A stretch of 64,000 nucleotides of DNA from Parvibaculum sp. (GCA_030645235.1 JAUSMV010000030.1:744001-808000); one strand, 5' to 3'. Counted from the first letter of the stretch, positions 1 through 9,560 are shown. The notes: generated by a model not told the origin, from the sequence alone. Numbers and translations are program-made.

Positions 1-1
1 C

Positions 2-127
2 GGCAAAATGACGACGCGTACCGGTGGCCGCCCCGCCGAACAATTCCGCTTCCGCCGCGAAGTGCTGAACGAACGCCCCGCACCGGGCCTGCGCCTCGCG
101 CCGTCCAAAAGCCGTGCGGTGAGTTAG
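2..127 (+). CDS. C-terminal fragment of an unidentified protein
   Basis: An open frame runs in from the window edge and stops at TAG just before the next gene. The visible 41 residues are basic and rich in Arg and Pro, with the tail APSKSRAVS. I do not recognise the family, and the start lies outside the window. The GC-rich third positions match the neighbouring core genes, so it is probably the real 3' end of a gene rather than a chance frame. Confidence 0.4.
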   Translation, partial: GKMTTRTGGRPAEQFRFRREVLNERPAPGLRLAPSKSRAVS

Positions 128-135
128 GCAGATTC

Positions 136-549
136 ATGAAAGATATTTCACTCAAAGCTGTGCTTATCAGTTCCGTTTTCAACTTCGTGCTGATGGTACT
201 GCTCATCATCGTGCTTGGTGCGATCTATACCGCGTACATGACATCAACCAACAGCGCGATGAGCGAAGCCGAAATTATATCTTCATTTGAGGCATCGTGG
301 TTTTCCATGCTCGCGCTTATCGCACCTTTGCCCGCAGGCTATCTCGCCGCATCAATTGCCAAGCGGCGCCCCTATCTCCATAGCCTTTTGTCTTCCAGCC
401 TCAACGTGCTCTGGGGTGTCTTCTGCATGATCTTCCTCGTGCCGGTCACACTCATCATGCTGCCAATGCTCGTCATCAATGTGGCCCTCAGCCTCGCAGG
501 CGGCTGGCTTTGGATTCAAAGACATAAATTTCGTCGTTCGGCTGATTGA
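136..549 (+). CDS. small integral membrane protein of unknown function
   Basis: A 137-residue protein with about four hydrophobic segments. The first (roughly residues 8-34) contains FVLMVLLIIVLGAIY. A second lies around FSMLALIAPLPAGYLAA. Two more lie near the C-terminus (LNVLWGVFCMIFLVPVTLI and MLVINVALSLAGGWLWI), and the protein ends in a basic tail. No catalytic motif is visible and I cannot name a family. It starts nine bases after the stop of the preceding frame, so the two may be co-transcribed. Base composition is slightly more AT-rich than in the nad genes that follow. A small membrane protein of unknown role is the safest call. Confidence 0.55.
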   Translation: MKDISLKAVLISSVFNFVLMVLLIIVLGAIYTAYMTSTNSAMSEAEIISSFEASWFSMLALIAPLPAGYLAASIAKRRPYLHSLLSSSLNVLWGVFCMIFLVPVTLIMLPMLVINVALSLAGGWLWIQRHKFRRSAD

Positions 550-636
550 TCATGTCGGCCTGAAAAACGGCTCATTCCCTTGCGTCAAGGGTCTTCCCAG
601 GTCCTAAGACCTGTCGCCGCAGCTTCATATTTGTGG

Positions 637-666
637 TTGACGCTTGATAATGCTCAAGCGTAGCAT
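637..666 (+). promoter_or_regulatory. putative nadABC promoter
   Basis: TTGACG is followed after 18 bases by TAGCAT, a reasonable sigma-70-like pair about 90 bases before nadA. The upstream operator copy fills the spacer and the -10 element, which would suit repression. Inferred from sequence only. Confidence 0.4.
650..666 (+). promoter_or_regulatory. upstream operator copy for nadABC (imperfect palindrome)
   Basis: ATGCTCAAGCGTAGCAT has the same 17-base length and the same left arm as the perfect palindrome 73 bases downstream; only the right arm is degenerate. It overlaps the predicted promoter. NAD-biosynthesis operons in alphaproteobacteria are known to be controlled by dedicated repressors such as NadQ. 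Linking this site to NadQ is my inference. Confidence 0.5.
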
Positions 667-722
667 ATCTCTAATGAAGGCCGGCCCTCATTGGAGGTGT
701 CGGTGTTTTTGATCCCGATAAT

Positions 723-739
723 ATGCTCAAGTTGAGCAT
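723..739 (+). promoter_or_regulatory. downstream operator copy for nadABC (perfect palindrome)
   Basis: ATGCTCAA-G-TTGAGCAT is a perfect 8+1+8 palindrome ending just before the nadA ribosome binding site (AGGAGA). A bound repressor here would block transcription or translation of nadA. The regulator gene is not in the window. Confidence 0.6.
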
Positions 740-756
740 TATTAGGAGATACGAAG

Positions 757-1830
757 ATGGCACTGGCAGGCGAACTCACCCGCGAAACAGCGCTCGTAAA
801 GCCGAAGGCGCGCGTGTTCAAACCGGTCGATATGCCGGAGCTTGAATACACGCCCGGTCTCGCCAAAGAGATGGCGCCGCTTTATGAAAAAGTGAAGAAC
901 GTCATCCCCTCGGTCGAGTGGCCCTTCTTTGCGCCCTATATCCACGCGATCAACCGTCTGAAGAAAGAGCGCGACGCCGTCATCCTCGCGCATAACTATC
1001 AGACGCCGGAAATCTTCCATGGCGTCGCCGACATTGCAGGCGACAGCCTTCAGCTTGCCAAGGAAGCCACCAAGGTTGAGGCAAGCGTCATCATCCAGTG
1101 CGGCGTTCACTTCATGGCGGAAACGTCAAAGCTGCTGAACCCCACAAAGACCGTGCTGATCCCGGACGTTAAAGCCGGTTGCTCGCTCGCAGATTCAATC
1201 ACAGGTGCCGACGTGCGCCTGCTGCGCGAAACCTATCCGGGCGTGCCGATCATCACCTATGTGAACACGTCGGCGGAAGTGAAAGCTGAAAGCGACATTT
1301 GCTGCACATCATCCAACGCCCTCAAGATCGTTGAGAGCTTCGGCGTTGACCGCGTGCTCTGTATCCCCGACGAATATCTCGCGCAAAACATCGCCAAGCA
1401 GACAGACGTAAAAGTCATTGCCTGGAAGGGTCACTGCGAAGTGCATGAGCGTTTCACGCCTGAAGAATTGCGCCAGTACCGCAAGGACGATCCGAACATC
1501 GTCATCATCGCGCATCCCGAATGCCCGCCTGCCGTTGTGGCAGAAGCTGATTTTTCGGGTTCCACAAGCGGCATGATCGACTGGGTGAAGAAGAACAAGC
1601 CCGCCCGCGTCGTCATGGTGACGGAATGCTCGATGAGCGACAACGTGGCGGTCGAAAACCCCGACGTTGAGTTTGTGCGGCCCTGCAATCTCTGCCCGCA
1701 TATGAAGCGTATTTCGCTCAAGAACATTCTCGACAGCCTCGTCTATATGCGTGAGGAAGTGACCGTCGATCCCCTGATCGCCGGCCGCGCGCGTCTTGCC
1801 GTCGAGCGGATGATCAATCTCAAGAACTGA
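757..1830 (+). CDS. nadA: quinolinate synthase A
   Basis: NadA condenses iminoaspartate with dihydroxyacetone phosphate to quinolinate, the second step of de novo NAD synthesis from aspartate. The 357-residue protein has the family hallmarks: [13 protein letters not shown] near residue 80, IIQCGVHFM (Cys about 115), GHCEVH (Cys about 227) and CNLCPHMK (Cys about 310/313). These Cys positions are consistent with the ligands of the oxygen-sensitive [4Fe-4S] cluster. The length fits the family. The ATG follows AGGAGA at good spacing. It is the first gene of nadA-nadB-nadC, so the whole pathway to nicotinate mononucleotide is encoded together. Two palindromic operators upstream suggest repression when NAD is plentiful. 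Confidence 0.96.
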   Translation: MALAGELTRETALVKPKARVFKPVDMPELEYTPGLAKEMAPLYEKVKNVIPSVEWPFFAPYIHAINRLKKERDAVILAHNYQTPEIFHGVADIAGDSLQLAKEATKVEASVIIQCGVHFMAETSKLLNPTKTVLIPDVKAGCSLADSITGADVRLLRETYPGVPIITYVNTSAEVKAESDICCTSSNALKIVESFGVDRVLCIPDEYLAQNIAKQTDVKVIAWKGHCEVHERFTPEELRQYRKDDPNIVIIAHPECPPAVVAEADFSGSTSGMIDWVKKNKPARVVMVTECSMSDNVAVENPDVEFVRPCNLCPHMKRISLKNILDSLVYMREEVTVDPLIAGRARLAVERMINLKN

Positions 1831-1853
1831 CGAACACGTTTCGAGAGGCTTCC

Positions 1854-3437
1854 ATGTCTCAACGCAAAATAGTTGATGCCGGCGACGTGCTGATCGTCGG
1901 TGCGGGCCTTGCCGGTCTTTTCACAGCATTGAAGCTCGCGCCGCGTGCTGTCACTGTGCTCGCCGCCGCGCCTATCGGTGATGGTGCGTCGAGTGCGTGG
2001 GCGCAGGGTGGTGTGGCTGCGAGCGTTGACGCGGGCGACACACCGGCATCGCATACAGCCGACACTGTTGTTGCAGGTGCAGGCATTGTTGACGAAGGCG
2101 TGATGCTGCGGATCGCACAAGAAGCAGGCGACCGCATCGAAGATCTCTTGCGCCTCGGCGTGCCCTTTGACCGCGACCTCGAGGGCAAACTCTCACTTGG
2201 CCGCGAAGCCGCACATAGCCATCGCCGCATTGTCCGCGTCAGAGGCGACCGCGCAGGCCGCGCCATCATGGAAGCGCTTGTCGCCGCCGTGCGCGCGACA
2301 CCCTCGATCCGCGTCATTGAGGGATATTCCGCCTTTGAACTTATCAAGATCAACGGGCGTATCGAAGGCGTTCACGCGCATGATGCTGACGGCAATGTGT
2401 TGAGCGTATCGGCCCGCGCCACTGTGCTTGCGTCCGGCGGTGTCGGTCAGCTTTTTGCCGTTACAACCAATCCGTTGCAGGCTCAGGGTCAGGGCATTGC
2501 CATGGCCGCGCGTGCCGGCGCTGTCATTGCCGACCCCGAATTTGTGCAATTCCATCCGACTGCCATTGCAGGCCCGCGCGATCCCGCGCCGCTCGTCACC
2601 GAGGCTCTGCGCGGCGAAGGCGCCATCCTCATCGATGGTCAGGGCCGTCGCTTCATGCCTACGGTCCATCCTGACGCTGAACTTGCCCCGCGCGATGTCG
2701 TTGCACGTTCGATCTATCGGGAAATCGCCGCAGGCCGCTCCGTATTTCTTGATACACGCGGCGTGCTTGGCGCGCGCCTGCCGGAAGCCTTCCCGACGGT
2801 TTACGAGAATTGCATCAGTATGGGCATCGACCCTGTGGCCGATCCCATCCCCGTCGCGCCCGCTGCGCATTATCATATGGGCGGCATCAAGGTGGACGAG
2901 CAGGGCCGCACCTCACTCGATGGTCTTTGGGCCTGCGGTGAAGTTTCGTCCACCGGCGCGCATGGCGCAAATCGCCTCGCGTCAAACTCGCTTCTCGAAG
3001 CCGTTGTTTATGGCGCACGCATTGCTGAAGATATTGCGCAGGCAACATTAAACGACATGAGCGCTGACATCCCCGCGCCGCTGCTTGATCCATCTGCGCC
3101 TGTTTCGCCACTCCTCGTCACGCAGCTTCGTCAGATGATGACGGCCAATGTCGGCGTCATCCGCAACCGTGATGCAATGGTTGAAGCGCTTGCCACGTTG
3201 ACGAGCCTTGAACAGACAGTCGGCATGACGAACTTGTTTTCCAATCTCACCACCACCGCGAAACTCATCGCAGCAGGCGCCCTCGCTCGCGAGGAGAGCC
3301 GAGGCGGCCATTTCCGCAGCGACTTTCCGGAGCCGCGCGAGACATGGCGTCACCGCACGGCGATGACCCTTGACGATGCGAACCGCATTACGCGTGACGC
3401 TTCAATGACCAAGACACAAAAAGGCTCCTGTGCATGA
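1854..3437 (+). CDS. nadB: L-aspartate oxidase
   Basis: NadB oxidises L-aspartate to iminoaspartate, which NadA uses. The 527-residue flavoprotein begins with the FAD dinucleotide-binding motif [15 protein letters not shown]. It continues with [10 protein letters not shown] and the succinate dehydrogenase/fumarate reductase-like pattern around [18 protein letters not shown] and AAHYHMGGI. It ends with a helical C-terminal domain. Length and order match the family. It lies 23 bases after nadA, and its last four bases overlap the start of nadC (ATGA), consistent with translational coupling in one operon. Confidence 0.95.
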   Translation: MSQRKIVDAGDVLIVGAGLAGLFTALKLAPRAVTVLAAAPIGDGASSAWAQGGVAASVDAGDTPASHTADTVVAGAGIVDEGVMLRIAQEAGDRIEDLLRLGVPFDRDLEGKLSLGREAAHSHRRIVRVRGDRAGRAIMEALVAAVRATPSIRVIEGYSAFELIKINGRIEGVHAHDADGNVLSVSARATVLASGGVGQLFAVTTNPLQAQGQGIAMAARAGAVIADPEFVQFHPTAIAGPRDPAPLVTEALRGEGAILIDGQGRRFMPTVHPDAELAPRDVVARSIYREIAAGRSVFLDTRGVLGARLPEAFPTVYENCISMGIDPVADPIPVAPAAHYHMGGIKVDEQGRTSLDGLWACGEVSSTGAHGANRLASNSLLEAVVYGARIAEDIAQATLNDMSADIPAPLLDPSAPVSPLLVTQLRQMMTANVGVIRNRDAMVEALATLTSLEQTVGMTNLFSNLTTTAKLIAAGALAREESRGGHFRSDFPEPRETWRHRTAMTLDDANRITRDASMTKTQKGSCA

Positions 3438-4306
3438 CACTGATTGATCTCGAGCCTCTGTCGCCGTTGCTTATTGAACCTGCCGTGCGCGCCGCACTCA
3501 TCGAAGACCTTGGCCGCGCCGGTGACATCACAACAGAAGCGACAATCCCGGCAAGCGCCAAAGCGCGCGTTGTCATCCGCGCGCGCGAAGATGGCCGCAT
3601 TGCAGGGCTTGATTGCGCCCGCACGTCCTTCCGTCTGATGGATTCCAATTTGCGCGTCGCCGTCGAAAAGCCCGACGGATCCGACGTGATGCCAGGCGAT
3701 ATTGTTGCCGTGATCGAGGGCAATGCGCGCGCGATCATCACCGGCGAGCGCGTGGCCTTAAACTTCATGGGCCATCTTTCCGGCATCGCGACATCGACAC
3801 GCGAGCTCGTGCGCGTTGTTGAAGGCACTAAGGCGCGCATTTGTTGCACACGTAAAACAACGCCGGGTCTGCGCGCTCTGGAAAAATACGCGGTGCGCGC
3901 AGGCGGCGGTATGAACCACCGTTTCGGTCTTGATGATGCCGTGCTCATCAAAGACAATCACATCGCGGTTGCAGGCGGCGTGCGCAACGCGATTGAGCGT
4001 GCGCGCGCCCGCGCCGGCCACATGGTCAAAATCGAAGTCGAAGTCGATACGCTCGACCAACTCGAAGAGGTCATGTCCATCGGCTGCGAAGTTGTGCTGC
4101 TCGACAATATGTCACCCGATACATTGCGCCGCGCCGTCGCCATCGTCGCCGGTCGCGCGCTCACCGAAGCTTCGGGCCGCGTCACCGCCGAAACGGCAGC
4201 CGCCATCGCCGCTACCGGCGTCGATCTCATCTCCTGCGGTTGGATCACCCATTCCGCCCCCTGTCTTGATTTAGGTTTGGATTTCGACGCCCTCACCGCC
4301 TCCTGA
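3434..4306 (+). CDS. nadC: nicotinate-nucleotide pyrophosphorylase (carboxylating)
   Basis: NadC converts quinolinate and PRPP to nicotinate mononucleotide, CO2 and pyrophosphate, completing the pathway begun by nadA and nadB. The 290-residue protein shows family motifs: [16 protein letters not shown] at the N-terminus, [15 protein letters not shown] in the middle, [12 protein letters not shown], and LIKDNHI, which supplies catalytic and binding residues. It ends with the (beta/alpha) barrel strand VEVDTLDQ and VLLDNM. The start ATG overlaps the nadB stop. The length is normal and nothing is missing. Confidence 0.95.
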   Translation: MTLIDLEPLSPLLIEPAVRAALIEDLGRAGDITTEATIPASAKARVVIRAREDGRIAGLDCARTSFRLMDSNLRVAVEKPDGSDVMPGDIVAVIEGNARAIITGERVALNFMGHLSGIATSTRELVRVVEGTKARICCTRKTTPGLRALEKYAVRAGGGMNHRFGLDDAVLIKDNHIAVAGGVRNAIERARARAGHMVKIEVEVDTLDQLEEVMSIGCEVVLLDNMSPDTLRRAVAIVAGRALTEASGRVTAETAAAIAATGVDLISCGWITHSAPCLDLGLDFDALTAS

Positions 4307-4381
4307 TCGCCCTTCCCCTCCTTCCAAATTTTGCTAGACTGCGGTCTATCGAAATCAAAAAAGCCAAAACGGGGAGAAACG

Positions 4382-5206
4382 ATGGGACAGGCAAACGGAC
4401 GAAAGTCCATTTTCATTACAGGCGCGGCCTCCGGCATGGGCCTCGAGACGGCGCGGCTCTTTCATTCCAAGGGTTGGTTCATCGGCGGCTATGACGTCAA
4501 CACCGCGGGCCTCAAAGCGCTGGAAACCGAAATCGGAGCGGACAATTGCATCGTTCAGACGCTCGATGTCACCGACAAGAAGGCCTATGAGGCCACCATT
4601 GCCGCTTTCGGTAAGGCAACCGGTGGCAAGATGGACCTGCTCTTCAACAATGCCGGCATCGGCCGTGGCGGATTCTTCGACGAAATGCCTTTCGAGGATG
4701 TTCTCGCCGTCGTGAATGTGAACTTTATCGGCGTTCTCAACGGCATTTATTCAGCCATCGGTCTCCTCAAAGGCACGCCCGGCTCGCTCTGCTTCACCAC
4801 CTCGTCCTCGTCGGCCACCTATGGCATGCCGGGCATTGCGGTTTATTCAGCCACAAAACACGCCGTGAAGGGTCTTACCGAAGCCCTTTCCATCGAATTC
4901 CGCCGCTATGGCGTGCGTGCCGCCGACGTGCTACCGGGCCTCATCGATACGCCGATCCTGCCCGCCGGGGCCGCTGCCGGTGCGCCCAAGGAAGGTATGT
5001 TTCGCGCCATCCCGCCGTCAGACGTCGCCAAGGTTGTTTGGGATGCCTATGGCTCGGACACGCTTCATTGGTACGTGCCGCCGGAACTCGTCGAACTCGA
5101 CAAGGCCGCAGGCAACATGCCCGAACTCGTGCGCGAACAGATGGCTACCAATGGTCCCGTCTCGAAGGCCATTGAAGAAGCGCGTATCGCCAATCTGAAA
5201 AAATAA
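4382..5206 (+). CDS. short-chain dehydrogenase/reductase (SDR family)
   Basis: A 274-residue classical SDR. It carries the Rossmann motif ITGAASGMGLETA, the NNAG stretch (LLFNNAGIG), the catalytic Ser in TTSSSSATYG and the active-site YSATK. The substrate cannot be read from sequence. I prefer the ATG preceded by GGGGAGAAACG over the upstream in-frame ATG at 4331, because the extra 17 residues are not family-like. It follows nadC by 75 bases and ends just before a strong bidirectional terminator, so it may be the last gene of the same transcript or have its own promoter. Confidence 0.85.
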   Translation: MGQANGRKSIFITGAASGMGLETARLFHSKGWFIGGYDVNTAGLKALETEIGADNCIVQTLDVTDKKAYEATIAAFGKATGGKMDLLFNNAGIGRGGFFDEMPFEDVLAVVNVNFIGVLNGIYSAIGLLKGTPGSLCFTTSSSSATYGMPGIAVYSATKHAVKGLTEALSIEFRRYGVRAADVLPGLIDTPILPAGAAAGAPKEGMFRAIPPSDVAKVVWDAYGSDTLHWYVPPELVELDKAAGNMPELVREQMATNGPVSKAIEEARIANLKK

Positions 5207-5229
5207 CTTCACACGACACACCAAAAGCC

Positions 5230-5262
5230 AAAAAGGCGGAACCGTGGGGGTTCCGCCTTTTT
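5230..5262. terminator. bidirectional Rho-independent terminator
   Basis: A perfect stem, AAAAAGGCGGAACC paired with GGTTCCGCCTTTTT around a five-base loop, gives a T tract on both strands. It sits between the convergent SDR and SleB-type genes and can end both transcripts. Confidence 0.9.
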
Positions 5263-5297
5263 CATTGCCTCACAATGATAACTTCGTATGCCGGATC

Positions 5298-6077
5298 TCA
5301 GCTTTCCGGATCGACCACTTTGTCGGCCGCGCTGCGATAGAACACATGCTGGCCGATCTTGGCGACTTCGACCATGTGCGGTGCCCAATAGGGGTTCACA
5401 TAAGTCGCATGGTAATAGGTCGCCGCACCGATGCTGCTGCGCACTTTGCCCGACAACACATAATGGGCCATGCGCTGGGCTTTACGCCAGGCAACAGCAT
5501 CGCGCTTCTTGTTCATAATATCGGTGCAGGCAAACGAGAACTGGCATTGGCCGGTTTTCACGCCCTGAAACACCACACCACAGATCGTGGAGGGATAGCG
5601 ACCAGACACGACGCGATTAAGCACCACTTCGGCCACGGCACGCTGACCGGCGGCGTGCTCACCACGCGCTTCATAATAGATGCCTTCAACAAGGCAACGA
5701 CGTTCGCGCTCAAGATCAGCGAGCTTAATTTCAATCGTCGGTTTGGCAACCAGGGAGGCCTGCATCATCAGACCGGCTTCGCCGCCCGTGCGAAACACGG
5801 CGGCCTCAGCAACGGGCGCGCGACCGGAGGCGCTAACCGGTACGATATAAGCGACGTTGGCTCGGGCTGCATTTTCAGCGAGGTCAATTTTCAGCGCAAC
5901 GGCGCTGCGGCTGCCCTCAGCCGAAGCCGTGATCACGGGCTTGTCTGCAACCGGCGTATTTGTGAGGCTGACAGCGAACGCACCAGTAACGGCGGTAAGG
6001 CAAAATAAACCAACCGCGACATGTGCCGTGCCAGAAATGATATGGCTCACATCGAGCCATTCTAAAAGTCTACGCAT
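5298..6077 (-). CDS. cell wall hydrolase, SleB family
   Basis: A 259-residue protein with an N-terminal membrane anchor or signal segment (about residues 12-35) followed by a linker. From about residue 145 it has the SleB/CwlJ-type hydrolase domain, with CLVEGIYYEARGE, AVAEVVLNRV, TICGVVFQG, CQFSFACD-like and ATYYHATYVNPYW motifs. In the family, the Glu of the EAR(GE) stretch is catalytic in cutting peptidoglycan. In non-sporulating alphaproteobacteria such genes are cell-wall remodelling enzymes. I chose the ATG with TGGAGAACG upstream. The track frame stays open 84 codons further, but that part is better read as a structured leader. Confidence 0.85.
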   Translation of the reverse strand: MRRLLEWLDVSHIISGTAHVAVGLFCLTAVTGAFAVSLTNTPVADKPVITASAEGSRSAVALKIDLAENAARANVAYIVPVSASGRAPVAEAAVFRTGGEAGLMMQASLVAKPTIEIKLADLERERRCLVEGIYYEARGEHAAGQRAVAEVVLNRVVSGRYPSTICGVVFQGVKTGQCQFSFACTDIMNKKRDAVAWRKAQRMAHYVLSGKVRSSIGAATYYHATYVNPYWAPHMVEVAKIGQHVFYRSAADKVVDPES

Positions 6078-6121
6078 CGTTCTCCAATCCGACCGCTCTA
6101 GTTGTTCTCTCAGTCCTCGGA

Positions 6122-6189
6122 GTGACCCGCGCCTTTCCTGCGGTTCACCTGCCCCTTCTTCCGAAGGGTGCTCCTCAACGGTGAGGAGC
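6122..6189 (-). ncRNA. three-hairpin leader of the cell wall hydrolase gene (unrecognised structured RNA)
   Basis: On the minus strand the sequence upstream of the SleB gene folds into three consecutive stems. The first is GCTCCTCA with TGAGGAGC (8 bp, 4-base loop). The second is CCCTTC with GAAGGG around GGAA. The third is GTGAACCGC with GCGGGTCAC (one mismatch). They fill 68 bases, about 45 bases before the start codon. No U tract follows, so this is not an ordinary terminator. I cannot match it to a riboswitch class I know; a regulatory leader is inferred. Confidence 0.45.
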
Positions 6190-6821
6190 CTTACGAAGCA
6201 CTGCGTCACAGCTCTGCTGTTCGTGCCAGAGCCCGATGCCTTTCCCGACACCTGGGCATTTACACATTCATTAACTGATGCCGGAAATAGCACAGGGATT
6301 CCGGCCCGACAACGGTTTCTTGAGCCCAAAATTTAACCAATTCGTAATGACGTTGGTTTGCCTCATTTTTTGTCGTTAACGGGCCTGAAAAAACCTGCAG
6401 AAACGCTACGATTTGCCAGATTACATTGCGCGGAATCGTCGCAGTTTGTGCATTCCTGTACAAACCGATTCACGTGCTCATATTGCAGCCGCACACGAAA
6501 ATAATGCCATCCATCATAGGCAGTGACGAAATAGTGCTGATGCCACAACAATCATTTGAATCAGCAAAACGAGCCGGTCGATCTTTATCGCACAATCTTG
6601 TCTTCACTAATCCGACGCACTTTCGCATTCTGTAAGCAGATTATATTTCCGGAACGCAATTTCTTAAATTATTCCTTGTACAAATTAATTTCAATTGATC
6701 CGTAAACGGATTCGAACCAAAACGGATGCGATTCATGTCCCGAAACAGGTCTTTCGGTTGCTCTTTCAGACACCCGTGACAAAGTTAAATTTTGGCCCGA
6801 TTGGTTAACGACCGGACGGCA
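6190..6821. other. non-coding stretch upstream of the cell wall hydrolase gene
   Basis: No convincing gene is visible on either strand. The part around 6600-6720 is AT-rich and holds small palindromes (TTGTACAA, and ATCCGT-AA-ACGGAT at 6698-6711). It probably contains the minus-strand promoter of the SleB gene and possibly a small RNA. I found no tRNA. Confidence 0.5.
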
Positions 6822-6847
6822 AAAAGGGGCCGCAAACGGCCCCTTTT
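6822..6847 (-). terminator. Rho-independent terminator of ppdK
   Basis: AAAAGGGGCCG and CGGCCCCTTTT pair around a four-base loop, 29 bases after the ppdK stop, with a T run on the minus strand. Confidence 0.9.
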
Positions 6848-6875
6848 CATTAGATTTTTAAGGATTTTCGGCGCT

Positions 6876-9560
6876 TCAGACGTCGCGCTCCATATTGGCC
6901 GACAGGGCCGACTGGGCGGCCGCCAGGCGGGCAATCGGCACACGATAGGGCGAGCAGGACACATAGGTCAGGCCCACTTCCTCACAGAAGGCGATGGAGG
7001 CCGGGTCGCCGCCATGCTCGCCGCAGATACCGAGCTTGATGTCGGGCCGCGTGATGCGGCCACGCTCGGCGGCAATGCGGACCAGCTCGCCCACCCCCTC
7101 GGTGTCGAGTGAGACAAAGGGGTCCTGCGAGATGACTTTCTTGGAGATGTAATCATTGATGAAACTGGCCGAGTCATCGCGGCTGATACCATAGGTCGTT
7201 TGAGTTAAGTCATTGGTACCAAAAGAGAAAAACTCAGCCGATTCGGCAATTTGGCGGGCCAGAAGCGCCGCACGGGGCAACTCGATCATGGTGCCGATGT
7301 GGTAGCTAAGCTTGGCGTTCTGCTCTTTTTCGACAGCTCCGGCCACTGCCACGATCTTGGCTTTGAGCATATCAAGCTCGGCCTTCATCGCGACAAGCGG
7401 GATCATGATCTCAGGGATCACGGCCTCGCCGGTCTCTTTCGCCGCCTCAAGGGCGGCTTCAAAGATGGCACGGGCCTGCATTTCGTAGATTTCGGGATAG
7501 GTAATGCCAAGACGGCAACCGCGATGACCGAGCATGGGATTGAACTCATGCAGGTCCGAGACGCGGCGCTCAAGCTTGCCTGCCTCAATGCCGGTTGTCT
7601 GCGCCACCAGTTCAATCTCTTCCGGCGTATTGGGCAGGAACTCATGGAGCGGCGGGTCGAGCAGACGGATTGTGACCGGCAAGCCCTTCATAATGACAAA
7701 AAGCTGGCGGAAGTCGTCGCGCTGCATCGGCAGAATCTTGGCCAAAGGCGCGCGGCGGCCCGCCTCGTCGTCAGCCAAGATCATCTGGCGGACGGCGACA
7801 ATGCGGGTTTCATCGAAAAACATGTGTTCAGTGCGACAAAGGCCGATGCCTTCCGCGCCGAATTTGCGGGCCGTGGCCGCATCAAGCGGCGTTTCCGCAT
7901 TGGTGCGGACTTTCATACGGCGATAGCTGTCGGCCCAGCTCATAAGCTTGGCAAAATCGCCCGACAGCTCCGGCTGGAGCATCGGCACTTCACCTTTGAT
8001 GACCTGACCCGTCGAGCCGTCCACCGTGATGATGTCGCCCTTTTTGATCGTCTGGCCCATCACCGTGAAGTGCTCGGCCTTGTAATCAATGCGGATGGAG
8101 CCGACGCCCGAGACGCAGGGACGCCCCATACCGCGCGCGACGACCGCCGCATGGCTCGTCATGCCGCCGCGTGTCGTGAGAATCGCGACAGCAGAATGCA
8201 TGCCGTGAATGTCCTCAGGCGAGGTTTCGATACGCACGAGAACGACATTGCGGCCCTCGGCCTTGGCGGCCGCGGCTTCGTCGGATGAAAAGATCACTTC
8301 GCCCGACGCCGCACCGGGGGAGGCAGGCAAGCCAGACGCAATCACTTCGCGCGCTGCATCAGGATCAAGTGTCGGATGCAGCAACTGATCGAGCGAGGCG
8401 GGATCAACACGCAGCACCGCCTGCTTTTCCGTGATCAGACCTTCAGCGGCCATTTCAACGGCAATCTTCAGCGCCGCTTTCGCCGTGCGTTTGCCCGCGC
8501 GCGTCTGGAGCATCCAGAGCTTGCCGCTTTGCACGGTGAACTCAACGTCCTGCATATCGGCATAGTGCTTTTCGAGCCGCGCGAAATTGGCGAGCAGCTC
8601 GGCATAGACCACCGGCATCGCTTCTTCCATCGAGGGCTTTTTGTCATTGGCTTCGAGGCGCGCAACCTTCGTCAGCGATTGCGGTGTGCGGATACCGGCC
8701 ACTACGTCCTCGCCCTGCGCGTTCACAAGGAACTCGCCATAGATCGCACGTTCGCCCGTTGACGGGTTACGCGTGAAGGCCACGCCCGTCGCCGACGTCT
8801 CGCCCATATTGCCGAAGACCATGGCCTGCACATTGACGGCCGTACCCCAGCTTTCGGGAATGTTATGCAAGCGGCGATAGGTTTCCGCGCGCTGATTGCG
8901 CCATGAACCGAAGACGGCGCTGATCGCGCCCCAAAGCTGCTCATGCACATCCTGCGGGAAAGGCTTGCCGAGTTCCTCCTGCACGATGGCTTTGTAACGA
9001 CCAATGAGGTCGCGCCAATCATCGGCTTTCAACTCGGTATCGAGGTTCAGCTCATGCTCTTCTTTGTAATATTCGAGTACTTCCTCGAAATGATGATGGT
9101 CAACACCCAGCACCACGTCTGAGTACATCTGGATAAAACGGCGATAACTATCGAAAGCAAAACGCTCATCATTGGCGCGCGAGGCGAGGCCCTGCACTGT
9201 CTCATCGTTCAGACCGAGGTTCAGCACCGTGTCCATCATGCCCGGCATTGAGGCACGCGCACCTGAACGGACCGAGACGAGCAGCGGGTTCACCTTATCG
9301 CCAAATGTCGCACCAACCGTCTTGCCGATCGAGGCAAGGGCCACGTCAACCTGGCCGGCAAGATCAGCCGGGTACTGACGATCATTGTCATAATAGGCCG
9401 TGCAAAGTTCGGTGGTGATCGTAAAGCCCGGGGGGACAGGCAGACCAAGGTTTGACATCTCGGCCAGGTTCGCACCCTTGCCGCCCAGCAAATTGCGCAT
9501 CGACGCCGCGCCCTCCGCCTTGCCGTCACCGAAGGAATAGACCCATTTCTGTTCAGCCAT
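6876..9560 (-). CDS. ppdK: pyruvate, phosphate dikinase
   Basis: PPDK interconverts pyruvate + ATP + Pi and phosphoenolpyruvate + AMP + PPi, feeding gluconeogenesis or acting glycolytically in the cytoplasm. The 894-residue protein has the expected domain order. The N-terminal ATP-grasp begins with LLGGKGANLAEM and GFTITTE. The central swivelling domain has the phosphohistidine motif GGMTSHAAVVARGMG near residue 460. The C-terminal PEP/pyruvate barrel has CRTEHMFF, MLGHRGCRLG, MIELPRAAL, FFSFGTNDLTQ and GICGEHGGD. Length and motifs are complete. It stands alone with its own terminator. Confidence 0.97.
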   Translation of the reverse strand: MAEQKWVYSFGDGKAEGAASMRNLLGGKGANLAEMSNLGLPVPPGFTITTELCTAYYDNDRQYPADLAGQVDVALASIGKTVGATFGDKVNPLLVSVRSGARASMPGMMDTVLNLGLNDETVQGLASRANDERFAFDSYRRFIQMYSDVVLGVDHHHFEEVLEYYKEEHELNLDTELKADDWRDLIGRYKAIVQEELGKPFPQDVHEQLWGAISAVFGSWRNQRAETYRRLHNIPESWGTAVNVQAMVFGNMGETSATGVAFTRNPSTGERAIYGEFLVNAQGEDVVAGIRTPQSLTKVARLEANDKKPSMEEAMPVVYAELLANFARLEKHYADMQDVEFTVQSGKLWMLQTRAGKRTAKAALKIAVEMAAEGLITEKQAVLRVDPASLDQLLHPTLDPDAAREVIASGLPASPGAASGEVIFSSDEAAAAKAEGRNVVLVRIETSPEDIHGMHSAVAILTTRGGMTSHAAVVARGMGRPCVSGVGSIRIDYKAEHFTVMGQTIKKGDIITVDGSTGQVIKGEVPMLQPELSGDFAKLMSWADSYRRMKVRTNAETPLDAATARKFGAEGIGLCRTEHMFFDETRIVAVRQMILADDEAGRRAPLAKILPMQRDDFRQLFVIMKGLPVTIRLLDPPLHEFLPNTPEEIELVAQTTGIEAGKLERRVSDLHEFNPMLGHRGCRLGITYPEIYEMQARAIFEAALEAAKETGEAVIPEIMIPLVAMKAELDMLKAKIVAVAGAVEKEQNAKLSYHIGTMIELPRAALLARQIAESAEFFSFGTNDLTQTTYGISRDDSASFINDYISKKVISQDPFVSLDTEGVGELVRIAAERGRITRPDIKLGICGEHGGDPASIAFCEEVGLTYVSCSPYRVPIARLAAAQSALSANMERDV

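Noticed and set aside
5244-6008. 254-codon plus-strand ORF opposite the cell wall hydrolase
   Set aside because: It starts inside a strong terminator and has no recognisable domain; the SleB motifs are on the other strand.
6707-6719. Minus-strand GGTTCGAATCC, which looks like a tRNA T-arm
   Set aside because: The bases on each side do not pair into a T stem, and no anticodon or acceptor arm can be built around it.
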